A DNA stretch of 64,000 nucleotides, taken from NCBI RefSeq assembly GCF_000725625.1, contig NZ_JOHS01000008.1, forward strand, positions 293,158-357,157, read 5' to 3'. Positions within the stretch are counted from its first letter, which is position 1. Each line of letters starts with the position of its first letter. Origin of the DNA: Streptomyces sp. NRRL F-6676. GTDB taxonomy: Bacteria > Actinomycetota > Actinomycetes > Streptomycetales > Streptomycetaceae. The notes under the pieces were generated by a model that worked only from the letters and a program-made list of their open reading frames with translations, ran no database searches and was not told where the DNA came from. Shown here in pieces: positions 47,782-56,430 of the stretch. The translations under genes were made by a program, and so were the position numbers.

Positions 47782-49458
47782 TCATGACTGCTCCAGGTAG
47801 CGGTGCACCAGCATGACCGCCATCGCGCCCTCGCCCACCGCCGAGGCGACCCGCTTGGCCGACTCGGCGCGCGCGTCGCCCGCCACGAACACACCGGGGA
47901 CGCTGGTCTCCAGGTGGTACGGCGGCCGGACCGGCTCCCAGCCCGGCGGCGGGCATCCGTCGTCGGTCATGTCGGGCCCGGCCATGATGAAACCGTGCTC
48001 GTTGCGCAGCACCGTGCCGTCCAGCCAGTCGGTCAGCGGGGCCGCGCCGATGAACACGAACAGCCACTGCGCGTCGACGAGTTCGTCCTCGCCGGAGTCC
48101 ACGTCGCGCAGCGCCAGCTTCTCCAGCCGCCCGGTGCCGTGCGCCGCCTCCACCACCGTGCGGGTGCGCACCGAGATGTTCGGCGTGGCCTCGATCTGCT
48201 GGATCAGATAGTGCGACATCGACGCGGCAAGGGACTCGCCGCGCACCAGCAGCGTCACCGAACGCGAGGTGCGGGCGAGGTACATCGCCGCCTGCCCCGC
48301 CGAGTTCGCCCCGCCGACGATGTACACGTCCTGGTCCGAGCAGGACGGCGCCTCCGTCAGCGCCGAGCCGTAGAAGACCCCGCACCCGGTCAGCTCCGCC
48401 AGCCCCGGCGCGTCCAGCTGCCGGTACGACACACCGGTCGCCAGGATCACGCTGTGCGCGGCCACCGCCGAGCCGTCGGAGAACCGTACGGTGCGCGCGG
48501 CGCCGTTGACCTCCAGGCCCGCGACCTCCCGGGCGGTGAGTATCTCCGCGCCGAACTTCGCCGCCTGGCGCCGCGCCCGCTCGGTGAGCTGGGCGCCGGA
48601 CACGCCGTCCGGGAAGCCCAGGTAGTTCTCGATCCGGGAGCTCTGCCCGGCTTGGCCGCCGGTGGCCTGCCGCTCCACGAGCAGCGTCCGCAGGCCCTCC
48701 GACGCCCCGTACACCGCCGCGCCCAGCCCCGCCGGGCCGCCGCCGATGACGACCAGGTCGTAGAACTCCTCGGCCGGTGTCGTCGCCAGGCCCACCTGCC
48801 CGGCGAGTTCGGCGTCGGCGGGCTCCACCAGCGGTGTGCCCTCCGGGGTGACGACGAGCGGCAGCCGCCGTCCGTCCTGTCCGGCCGCCGCGAGGAGCCG
48901 GCCGCCCTCCGGTTCGTCCGCCGAGTACCAGCGGTAGGGCACCTGGTTGCGGGCCAGGAACTCGCGCACCTCGGAGGAGCGCGCCGACCAGCGGTGGCCC
49001 ACCACCTTGGTGACCGGCACCGGACGGTGGTCGGCGGCCCGCCAGGCGGCGAGCAGGTCGTCCAGGACCGGGTACAGCTTCTCCTCGGGCGGATCCCACG
49101 GCTTGAGCAGATAGTGGTCCAGGTCGATCACGTTGATCGCGTCGATGGCGGCGTTGGTGTCCGCGTACGCCGTCAGCAGCACCCGCCGCGCCCCCGGATG
49201 GACGTCCATCGCGTGTTCGAGGAACTCGATGCCGTTCATGCGCGGCATCCGGTAGTCGGCGAGGATCACGGCGACCTGGTCGCCGCGCAGCTTCAGCTCG
49301 CGCAGCGCGTCCAGCGCCGTCTCACCGGACTCGGCGCGCACCACGCGGTGCGACTCGCCGTACCGGCGCCGCAGGTCGCGGGCGACGGCACGGGAGACCC
49401 CGGGATCGTCGTCCACGGTCAGGATCACGGTCCGCGCCTGCGCTGCGGGCTGTGTCAT
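47782..49458 (-). CDS. Response regulator fused to glutaredoxin-like and flavin oxidoreductase domains
   Basis: 558 residues in three parts. Residues about 10-125 are a receiver domain with acidic pocket (TVDDDPG), phospho-acceptor Asp68, Thr96 and Lys119. Residues about 150-225 look glutaredoxin-like (VREFLARNQVPYRWYSADEPEGGRLLAAAGQDGRRLPLVVTPEGTPL) but lack CxxC. Residues 234-558 are a thioredoxin-reductase-type FAD/NAD(P) domain (IGGGPAG at 238-244, GVFVAGD near the end). Where thioredoxin reductases carry CxxC the sequence reads YGSALTEAPSC, so disulfide reductase chemistry is unlikely. The ATG at 49458 has GGAG five bases upstream. It pairs with the downstream kinase. Confidence 0.92.
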   Translation of the reverse strand: MTQPAAQARTVILTVDDDPGVSRAVARDLRRRYGESHRVVRAESGETALDALRELKLRGDQVAVILADYRMPRMNGIEFLEHAMDVHPGARRVLLTAYADTNAAIDAINVIDLDHYLLKPWDPPEEKLYPVLDDLLAAWRAADHRPVPVTKVVGHRWSARSSEVREFLARNQVPYRWYSADEPEGGRLLAAAGQDGRRLPLVVTPEGTPLVEPADAELAGQVGLATTPAEEFYDLVVIGGGPAGLGAAVYGASEGLRTLLVERQATGGQAGQSSRIENYLGFPDGVSGAQLTERARRQAAKFGAEILTAREVAGLEVNGAARTVRFSDGSAVAAHSVILATGVSYRQLDAPGLAELTGCGVFYGSALTEAPSCSDQDVYIVGGANSAGQAAMYLARTSRSVTLLVRGESLAASMSHYLIQQIEATPNISVRTRTVVEAAHGTGRLEKLALRDVDSGEDELVDAQWLFVFIGAAPLTDWLDGTVLRNEHGFIMAGPDMTDDGCPPPGWEPVRPPYHLETSVPGVFVAGDARAESAKRVASAVGEGAMAVMLVHRYLEQS

Positions 49459-49670
49459 CGGCTCTCCCACCCCGGGCCGGTCGGGTGCCGGCCCACGGCC
49501 ATCGTATGTTCGATCGGGTCGTTTCGCCTTGGCCCGAGGGGGCAGGGCCCCGGTAGCGTGCCGTAGGGGGCCGGTCGGTTCCGTCGGCCCCGCCGAGTCG
49601 TCGACCAGCCAGTGACCACCGAGAACAGCCGCCGCCGGCCCGGACCGGCGGCCCAGGGAGGCAGAGCCGC

Positions 49671-50543
49671 ATGACCCGCCCGATCACCGTGGGAGTGGAC
49701 GGATCGCCCGAGAGCACGGCCGCGGCCCGCTGGGCGGCACGGGAGGCGGTCCGCCGCGACCTGCCGCTGCGGATCGTGCACGCCTGGCGCTGGGAGACGT
49801 ACGACTTCGTCGCCGCCGACGACCAGCAGGCCCAGGCCAATGGCGCCGGCGCGGTGGTCCGCGAGGTCGAGCGGGCCGTCACCGAGGAACACCCCCGGCT
49901 CGACGTCACCGCCGAGGTGGTGGAGGACGCCTCCGTCGACGCGCTCGTCGCCGAGGCCGCCCGGTCCGAACTGCTGGCGCTCGGCACCCGGGGCCACGGC
50001 GCCGTCCTCGGCTTCCTGCTCGGCTCGATCGGCCAGCAGGTGCTCGGCGAGGCCGCGCGCCCCGTGGTGCTGGTCCGCTCCGAGGACCGGCCCGCGCAGG
50101 AGGCGGCGGGCCGCGAGGTCGTCGTCGGCCAGCACGGCGAACCCGCCGACAGCGCCGCCGCGCTGGAGTTCGCCTTCCAGGCGGCCGCCGCCCGGGGCGC
50201 CGGACTGCGGGTCGTACGCGCCTGGAACCTGCCGCCGGTCTTCGCCTACAGCCCCGGCTCGATGCAGCTCCTCGACGACGCCGGCGGTCTGGAACCGTAC
50301 GAGCGCAAGGCGCTGGACGCGGCGCTGCGGCCGTGGCGCGAGCGGTTCCCGGACGTGCCGGTGACCGAGCACGTGGAGATCGGCAGCGCGGGACAGGTGC
50401 TGCTGTCGGTGGCCGACCGGGCCCAGCTCATGGTGGTCGGCCGGCGCGCCAGCCGGCTGGCCGTCGGCCCGCGCATCGGCTCGGTCGCGCACGCGCTGAT
50501 CGCCCACGCGCCCTGCCCGGTGGCGGTGGTACCGCCGGCCTGA
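49671..50543 (+). CDS. Tandem UspA universal stress protein
   Basis: 290 residues with two UspA domains. Domain 1 opens ITVGVDGSPESTAAARWAAREA and closes LLALGTRGHGAVLGFLLGSIGQQVLGEAARPVVLVR, with the ATP-binding GxxGxxxxG(S)-type motif. Domain 2 spans about residues 145-290 and ends LMVVGRRASRLAVGPRIGSVAHALIAHAPCPVAVV. Such proteins bind nucleotides and support survival under stress. It is divergent from the receiver/oxidoreductase fusion, with 212 bases between the starts, so both may answer the same signal. Confidence 0.95.
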   Translation: MTRPITVGVDGSPESTAAARWAAREAVRRDLPLRIVHAWRWETYDFVAADDQQAQANGAGAVVREVERAVTEEHPRLDVTAEVVEDASVDALVAEAARSELLALGTRGHGAVLGFLLGSIGQQVLGEAARPVVLVRSEDRPAQEAAGREVVVGQHGEPADSAAALEFAFQAAAARGAGLRVVRAWNLPPVFAYSPGSMQLLDDAGGLEPYERKALDAALRPWRERFPDVPVTEHVEIGSAGQVLLSVADRAQLMVVGRRASRLAVGPRIGSVAHALIAHAPCPVAVVPPA

Positions 50544-50553
50544 GCGGCGGACG

Positions 50554-51840
50554 TCACGCCCGCGGGGCCGGGGCGGTCTCCGGCTCCCCGGTCTCCTTTG
50601 AGGCCGTCTCCTCCTCCGCGTCCGGCACCGCGTCGCGGACCCGGGGCAGCACATGGGCGACGTAGTCCGCGACCGCCGTGTCCAGGCCGATGTCGTGCTG
50701 CGCCCGCTCCGACAGGAACCAGCGGTGCTCCAGGAGCTGGTGGTACAGCTCGGCCGGGTCCATCGCCCCGCGCAGCTCCACCGGCACCGCCCGCACGGTG
50801 GGCCGGAACACGTCGCGCACCCAGCGGTGGGCGAGCACCTCCGGGCGGGTGGTCAGGGGATCACCCGGGGTGTGGTCCTCCTGGGTGGCCATCCAGCTCT
50901 CCAGGTCGTTCAGGAGCCGGCGGGCCTGGTTCTCCTCGGTGTCCAGCCCGGTCAGCCGCAGCAACTGCCGCTGATGGTGCCCGGCGTCGACGACCTTCGG
51001 CACGAACGTCACCGTGTCGCCGGTGGAGGAGCTCTCGATCTGCATCTCGGCCACGTCGAAGCCGAGCTCGTTCAGCCGCCGGATGCGCCGGTCTATGTAG
51101 TGGTACTTGCCCGCCGGATACACCGAGGTGCGGGTCAGCTCCCGCCACAGCCCCGAGTAGCGCGCACAGATCTCCGTGCCGAACTCGATCGGGTCCACCG
51201 ACGGGTGGAGCGCCCCGGACGCCTCCAGGTCGAGCAGCTCCCCGCTGATGTTGACCCGGGCCAGATCGAGGTCGTAGTCGCGCTGCCCCTCGCTCAGCCG
51301 CGGTTGCAGCTCGCCCGTCTCGGCGTCCACCAGATACGCCGCGTAGGCGCCCGCGTCGCGCCGGAACAGGGTGTTGGACAGCGAGCAGTCGCCCCACGCG
51401 AACCCGGCCAGGTGCAGCCGGACCAGGAGCACGGCGAGCGCGTCCATCAGCCGGTGCATGGTGGCCGGGCGCATCGTCGTCTCGAACATCGAGCGGTACG
51501 GCATGGAACCGCGCAGATGACGGGTGATCAGCACGGGTTCCAGGTAACCGCCGGCGGCGTCCGTACGGCCGGTGACGACGGCGAGCGCGTCCACGGCGGG
51601 GATGCCGAGCCGGTCCAGGTCGCGCAGCAGCTCGAACTCCCGTACCGCCGGCCGCTCGGCGAGTTCCTTGACGGCCACGACCTCGTCACCGGCCCGGGCA
51701 TAGCGCACCACGTGCCGGGAGATGCCGCGCGGCAGCGGCACCAGCACGTCCTCGGGCCACTGCTCCAGCGGCAGTTGCCAGGGCAGGGACAGCAGCAGGC
51801 CGGGATGCTCCGGATTGGTGGCGCTGATGTGCAAAGCCAT
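50554..51840 (-). CDS. DUF4032 domain protein
   Basis: A 428-residue protein of the DUF4032 (LPS-kinase-like) family. It begins LHISATNPEHPGLLLSLPWQLPLEQWPEDVLVPLPRGISRHVVRYARAGDEVVAVKELAERPAVREFELLRDLDRLGIP and has a kinase-like core VLLVRLHLAGFAWGDCSLSNTLFRRDAGAYAAYLVDAETGE (the GDCSLSN segment resembles an HRDxxxxN loop). Function unknown; no membrane segment. The tail is acidic and disordered. It lies 114 bases from the WhiB-like gene on the same strand and is convergent with the USP gene. Confidence 0.88.
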   Translation of the reverse strand: MALHISATNPEHPGLLLSLPWQLPLEQWPEDVLVPLPRGISRHVVRYARAGDEVVAVKELAERPAVREFELLRDLDRLGIPAVDALAVVTGRTDAAGGYLEPVLITRHLRGSMPYRSMFETTMRPATMHRLMDALAVLLVRLHLAGFAWGDCSLSNTLFRRDAGAYAAYLVDAETGELQPRLSEGQRDYDLDLARVNISGELLDLEASGALHPSVDPIEFGTEICARYSGLWRELTRTSVYPAGKYHYIDRRIRRLNELGFDVAEMQIESSSTGDTVTFVPKVVDAGHHQRQLLRLTGLDTEENQARRLLNDLESWMATQEDHTPGDPLTTRPEVLAHRWVRDVFRPTVRAVPVELRGAMDPAELYHQLLEHRWFLSERAQHDIGLDTAVADYVAHVLPRVRDAVPDAEEETASKETGEPETAPAPRA

Positions 51841-51954
51841 CGCTCAGTCGTCCTCGTCTCAGGTGCGGTACGACCCCAGTATCAGGCCGGTGCGCCGCCC
51901 CGGACCCCGAGCCCCACCGGCCCCTCGAAGGCGGCGTGGGCAGGCCCTTCGACG

Positions 51955-52215
51955 TCAGCCGGTGCCGCCGCGACGGCTCGCGGTGGCCCGGCGGCGCTTG
52001 AGGGCGCGACGCTCCATCTCCGTCGTACCGCCCCAGACGCCGATGTTCTGGCCGGTCTCCAGCGCCCAGTCCAGGCACGCGTCACGGACCGGGCAGCCGC
52101 GGCACACCGACTTCGCCTCCTCGATCTGTAGCAGCGCGGGGCCGGTCGTGCCGACGGGGAAGAACAGGTCGGGGTCCTCGGTGCGGCAGGCGGCGCGGTC
52201 TCGCCAGTTGTCCAT
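51955..52215 (-). CDS. WhiB-family transcriptional regulator
   Basis: An 86-residue Wbl protein. Four cysteines that bind the iron-sulfur cluster are Cys10, Cys38, Cys41 and Cys47, in the classic C-x(27)-C-x2-C-x5-C spacing, with a GVWGG turn and a basic tail (RRALKRRRATASRRG). The sequence is closest to the WblE/WhiB1-like group by opening (WRDRAACRTEDPDLFFPVGTTGPALLQIEEAK). Such proteins sense O2/NO and act with sigma factors in development and stress. It is upstream of DUF4032 and downstream of a PP2C gene. Confidence 0.97.
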   Translation of the reverse strand: MDNWRDRAACRTEDPDLFFPVGTTGPALLQIEEAKSVCRGCPVRDACLDWALETGQNIGVWGGTTEMERRALKRRRATASRRGGTG

Positions 52216-52327
52216 GACGCTCTCCTGTGTGTGGACGGGACGGGTCGTCGGGTCCGGGTGACCTGTCGGTGTACGGCCGAAACGGCCCGGGAGCGAAAAG
52301 GCGGTGAGGAAGTGGTGAGGGGCCGGT

Positions 52328-55207
52328 TCAGCCGCCGGGCCGCAGCCGGGTGAGCAGCAGGGCGATGTCGTCGGGGCGGTCGGCGGCGCGCCGGGCCCGG
52401 TCGGTGAGCAGCCCGGCCACCCGGGGCAGCGAGGGCTGCTGCGGGGGAGTGCCGCGGCCGCCCGCCAGGGTCAGGGCCGTGCGCAGCGCGCCGATGCCCT
52501 CGTCGATGTCGTGCCCCGCCCGCTCGACCAGTCCGTCGGTGAACAGGGCGAGCACCGCCCCTGGTTCCAGGCGCAGTTCGGTCACCGGGTACTCCGCCTT
52601 CGGGGCCACGCCGAGCACCACCCCGCCCGGCAGGTCTAGGACGTCGGTACGGCCGTCGGGGTGGCGCAGCAGCGGCTGCGGATGGCCGGCGCGCGCGGCC
52701 CGGGCGATCCCGGTGAGCGGGTCGAGCCGGATGTAGCAGCAACTCGCGAACTGCCCCGGGTCCAGATCGATCAGCAGCCGGTTGGTGCTGCTCATCACCT
52801 CGCCCGGCGGATGGTCGCCCAGCGCGAACGCCCGTACCGCGCTGCGCAGTTGCCCCATCGTCGCGGCGGCCTGCACCCCGTGCCCCTGGACGTCGCCGAT
52901 GACCAGCGCGAGCCCTTCGCCCGCGTCGACCACGTCGTACCAGTCGCCGCCCACCTCCATGCCCTGGGTGCCGGGCAGATAGCAGCCCGCCGTCTCCACC
53001 CGGGGGTGCGCCGACAGCCGGTGCGGCAGCAGCGCCTCCTGGAGCCCGCGGGCCAGGGCCGCCTCGTTCTCGTAGCGCCGGGCGCGCTCCAGGGTCTGCG
53101 CGATCAGCCCGGCGAGCGCGGTGAGCACCGTGCGCTCCTCGTCGCTGAAGCCGCGCTCGCGGTCGAAGCCGAGGATGCAGGAGCCGACCGGGCGGCCGGA
53201 GGCGATCAGCGGCAGGAACGCGCGGGCGCCCTCGGTGGCGTCCAGCGGGATGCCCGGGTAGGCGGCGGCGAGCTTGTGCATCGACTCGAAGAACAGCGGC
53301 CGGCCGCCGGTGAGGGTCTCCACCCCCGGCAGTCTCGTGTCCAGGGCCACGCCCTCGAACGGGAGCAGGAACTGCTGAGGGAAGCCGTGCTCCCAGGCCA
53401 GGTACAGGTGCCGGTCCTCGTGCAGCAGATAGATCGCGAGCCGGCCGCCGCCGAAGGCGGGCAGCAGCTCCCGCATCACCACCTCCGACACCTGCCGGGC
53501 GGTCAGCGCCTCGGTGAGGGCGATGGCCAGCACGACGGGCCGGTACAGCGGGGCCGTGGAGACGACGGCCGGGGGGAGGCCGGGCGGCGCCGCCCCGGCC
53601 GTGGAGGCTCCCGCCGACGTGGTGGTGTCCGCCGGGGCCGGGGCGCCTTCGGTCGTCTCGGCGACCCGGCCCAGTGGCACCATCCGGCAGGTGACGACGT
53701 CCGGCCCGGGGTACAGCGACAGCGTGAGCCAGTCGCCGTCGGACCGGCCCCGTTCCCTACCGGCCTCGGGGGCGGCGTCCGGCCGGGGGCGGCTGACCTG
53801 GAAGTGCACCGGTTCGACGGAGAGCAGCGAGGCCCGGATGTGGTCCTCGTACACCGGTCGGTCCAGCCAGGGCACGGCCTCCCACAGCTGCCGGCCGAGC
53901 AGCGACTCCCGCCGCTGCCCGAGGAGTTCGGCGGCCCGGGGATTGACGTAGGTGAGCAGCCCGAGCCGGTCGAAGGCGAACACACCGTCGGGCAGCAGAT
54001 CGGCCGCGCCGTCCGCCGCCGCGCCCGGCTCCGGGTCGATGACCAGACCGCCGATCCGGGGGCCGGGCGAGGGTGCCTCGGACGGGCGTCCGCACGCGGG
54101 CCCGTCCGCGTACGGCCGTCCGTCGGCCGGCGCGTAGGCGTACGGGTCCCCGGGAGCCGGTGCGTGCGGGGACGGTCGCCCGGGAGCCGGTTCGTGCGCG
54201 GACGGTCGCCCGGCGGGTTCGTGCGGGGACGGTCTCCCGGGCGGCGATTCGTGCGCGGGCGGTCGCCCGGCGGGTTCGTGCGGCGGCGGTCCTTCGGGCG
54301 CCGTTGCGTGCGGGGACGGCTGTTCGGGCGCCGGTGCGTGGGAGGCCGGTGTCGTATGCGCGGATTCGTGCGGGGCCGGTCTCGTGGGTGTCGGCTCGTG
54401 CGGCCTCAGTTCCAGTAGCCGCCGTGCGCCCTCGGGGGAGCGCACCCGCAGCAGTCCCGGCGGTGCCGGGCCGTCGGCCGCTTCGCGCAGTGCGGCCAGC
54501 ACCAGGTGCGCGTCGTCCGGCGCGAGGGCCTCCGCGAGCGCCTCCGCGGACCGTACGGCGCCGTCCGTGCCCAGGCCGGCCAGCGCCCGCAGGGTGGCGT
54601 CCACGGTGATCTCGCCGCCCACCGGATCCCAGGTGAAGCGGCCGACCCGGCCCCCGGGCGTGCCGCCGCCGGCCGCGGGCGGGCGCACGCACAGGGGCTC
54701 GCCGTCCCACGCCACCCGCACCCCGTCGCGCTCCAGCCCGCCGAGCGCGGCACCCAGCGCGTCCGCGATCGGGCCGAGCCGGTCCCGGGCGGGCATCGCC
54801 TCGGTGAGGTGGGACGCGCTGGGCCGCAGCACGGTCAGCACCCCGTAGGTCCGGGCGCCGTCGGTCACCGGCACGTACAGCGAGCCGAACCGGAACGGCA
54901 GCCCGGCCGCGAGCTGCGGATAGCGCCGCATCGTCTCCGTGGGGTCGGCGAGCACCACCGGGACCCGGGTGCGGAAGGCGTCCGCGGCGGGGAAGGGGCG
55001 GTCCACGGTCAGCCGCCACCAGGGCCGGAACAGCGGGCCCGGCAGCCCGGCGAGCACCGAGAGCCGCAGCTCCCCGGGTCTGCCGGAGCGCAGGTAGACC
55101 CCGCCGGCGAAGCCGGTGACCGCGCGCAGCGCGTCCGCGACGGCGCCGGTCAGCACCGCGCCCGGCGGCCCGGGCGCCGGGCCCTCGCGCTCGGCGCTCC
55201 CATGCAT
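52328..55207 (-). CDS. Large GAF/PAS/GAF/PP2C phosphatase
   Basis: A 959-residue cytosolic sensor phosphatase, the largest of the four in the window. Residues about 10-190 form a GAF-like domain, followed by a second sensory segment and a disordered Pro/His-rich linker (repeats such as APGRPSPHEPAG). A PAS domain begins near 400 (LLPDGVFAFDRLGLLTYVNPRAAELLGQRRESLLGRQ), then a GAF domain (about 560-710) and a SpoIIE-type PP2C domain (about 725-959; MEVGGDWYDVV, LVIGDVQGHG, FTDGLVERAG, DDIALLLTRL). The ATG at 55207 has a GAGGAAG site; an upstream start adds nine residues. Confidence 0.92.
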   Translation of the reverse strand: MHGSAEREGPAPGPPGAVLTGAVADALRAVTGFAGGVYLRSGRPGELRLSVLAGLPGPLFRPWWRLTVDRPFPAADAFRTRVPVVLADPTETMRRYPQLAAGLPFRFGSLYVPVTDGARTYGVLTVLRPSASHLTEAMPARDRLGPIADALGAALGGLERDGVRVAWDGEPLCVRPPAAGGGTPGGRVGRFTWDPVGGEITVDATLRALAGLGTDGAVRSAEALAEALAPDDAHLVLAALREAADGPAPPGLLRVRSPEGARRLLELRPHEPTPTRPAPHESAHTTPASHAPAPEQPSPHATAPEGPPPHEPAGRPPAHESPPGRPSPHEPAGRPSAHEPAPGRPSPHAPAPGDPYAYAPADGRPYADGPACGRPSEAPSPGPRIGGLVIDPEPGAAADGAADLLPDGVFAFDRLGLLTYVNPRAAELLGQRRESLLGRQLWEAVPWLDRPVYEDHIRASLLSVEPVHFQVSRPRPDAAPEAGRERGRSDGDWLTLSLYPGPDVVTCRMVPLGRVAETTEGAPAPADTTTSAGASTAGAAPPGLPPAVVSTAPLYRPVVLAIALTEALTARQVSEVVMRELLPAFGGGRLAIYLLHEDRHLYLAWEHGFPQQFLLPFEGVALDTRLPGVETLTGGRPLFFESMHKLAAAYPGIPLDATEGARAFLPLIASGRPVGSCILGFDRERGFSDEERTVLTALAGLIAQTLERARRYENEAALARGLQEALLPHRLSAHPRVETAGCYLPGTQGMEVGGDWYDVVDAGEGLALVIGDVQGHGVQAAATMGQLRSAVRAFALGDHPPGEVMSSTNRLLIDLDPGQFASCCYIRLDPLTGIARAARAGHPQPLLRHPDGRTDVLDLPGGVVLGVAPKAEYPVTELRLEPGAVLALFTDGLVERAGHDIDEGIGALRTALTLAGGRGTPPQQPSLPRVAGLLTDRARRAADRPDDIALLLTRLRPGG

Positions 55208-55300
55208 CGGTCTTCCTCGTCGGCTGGGTGACACAGCAAGGATGCGCCGCCCCGCGCCGTCCGCGCATCCCCGGAACGGCGGACGGAGCCGGCCCCGGCG

Positions 55301-56044
55301 TCAGGCGGCGACGCCCGCCCCCTCCGTGTGCAGCTGGTACACGTTGAACGCCCGGCGGATCACCGGCTGCGCCACGTTGCGGACCCGGACGCCGCCCGCC
55401 GTCATGCCGTGCTCGGTGCCGAGGTGCGCGTGGCCGTGGACCGCGAGATCGGCGCCGGCCGTGTCGATCGCCTCCGCCAGCAGATAGCTGCCGAGGAACG
55501 GATGGATCTCCGCGGGCTCCCCGGCCAGCGTGTCGGCGACGGGGGAGTAGTGCGTGAGCGCCACCCGTACGTCGCAGCCCCGGCCGGTCAGCTCCTTCAG
55601 CGCCGCGCACAGCGAGTCGGCGCTGCGCCGGGTGGCCCGTACGAACTCCTTCATCAGCGGCTCGCCGAACTCCCCCGCGCTGCGGCCGACGAACCCGCCG
55701 CCGAACCCCTTGGTGCCGGCCACGCCGACCCGGGAACCCGCGCACTCGACGACCGTCGACTCGCCCTCCAGCACCCGCACCCCGGCCTCCCGCAGGATCT
55801 CGGTGACCTTCTCGGGCTGCTCGTCGTGGTGGTCGTGGTTGCCGAGCACCGCGACCACCGGCACGGGCAGGTCCCGCACCTCGCGGGCCACCACCCGCAT
55901 CTCCTCGGGCGTGCCGTGCCGGGTCAGGTCCCCGGCGAGCAGCAGCAGATCGGCACAGTCGGGCAGGGTCTCGAACGCGGGCCGGAGCAGGCCCTGGCTG
56001 TCGGACCCCATGTGGATGTCTCCGACGGCGGCGAGGCGGATCAC
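55301..56044 (-). CDS. Metallophosphoesterase
   Basis: A 247-residue calcineurin-like phosphoesterase. Metal-binding motifs are in order: GDIHMG (Asp8, His10), GDLTRHG (Asp39), GNHDHH and the C-terminal VHGHAHLG. It is probably cytosolic, hydrolysing a phosphodiester or phosphomonoester; a nucleotide or cyclic nucleotide substrate is possible. Its ATG overlaps the BON-domain stop (ATGA), so translation is coupled. It is the last gene of the nucleotidyltransferase-BON-phosphoesterase operon. Confidence 0.92.
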   Translation of the reverse strand: MIRLAAVGDIHMGSDSQGLLRPAFETLPDCADLLLLAGDLTRHGTPEEMRVVAREVRDLPVPVVAVLGNHDHHDEQPEKVTEILREAGVRVLEGESTVVECAGSRVGVAGTKGFGGGFVGRSAGEFGEPLMKEFVRATRRSADSLCAALKELTGRGCDVRVALTHYSPVADTLAGEPAEIHPFLGSYLLAEAIDTAGADLAVHGHAHLGTEHGMTAGGVRVRNVAQPVIRRAFNVYQLHTEGAGVAA

Positions 56045-56430
56045 GACAGTTCCTCCGCATGGTCGGGGGCGGCGTTCTCGGCCACCACGACATCGCAGTG
56101 CACCTCGAGCCCCGCCAGTTCGTCACGGACGGTCCGCAGCAGCGTGTCCCGGCAGTGCGCGGACGGGACGGTGCCGGTGACCAGCACGGAACCCGAGCGC
56201 ACCTCCGCCCGCACGCCCAGCTCGCCGAGCTCCTCCTCGGCGAGCCGGTCGCGCAGATGGGCGACGCGGTACTCGACGTTGTCCCCGGCGCCCGAACCGG
56301 CACCCGGGCCGGTGCCCGAGTCGGCGCCCGGCCCGGGGCCCGGGCCGGACGCGGCGGCCGTGCCGCCCGTCGTGCCCGCGCCGCGGGCGGGGTTCAGGGG
56401 ATCTTCGGGCCAACGGCTCATCCGGCTCAT
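56041..56430 (-). CDS. BON-domain protein
   Basis: 129 residues. The first half is Gly/Ala/Pro/Asp-rich and probably disordered, followed by a BON-like domain (about 45-125: VEYRVAHLRDRLAEEELGELGVRAEVRSGSVLVTGTVPSAHCRDTLLRTVRDELAGLEVHCDVVVAE). BON domains bind phospholipid membranes or peptidoglycan. No signal peptide is seen, so it is likely cytoplasmic. A GGGAG site is five bases before the ATG. The start overlaps the preceding gene's stop by one base and its stop overlaps the phosphoesterase ATG by four bases. Confidence 0.85.
   Translation of the reverse strand: MSRMSRWPEDPLNPARGAGTTGGTAAASGPGPGPGADSGTGPGAGSGAGDNVEYRVAHLRDRLAEEELGELGVRAEVRSGSVLVTGTVPSAHCRDTLLRTVRDELAGLEVHCDVVVAENAAPDHAEELS

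Noticed and set aside
49500-49670. A DevR-type or SigB-type promoter before the USP gene
   Set aside because: Only weak matches (for example GTTT-N15-GGGCAG) were seen, too poor to list as a feature.
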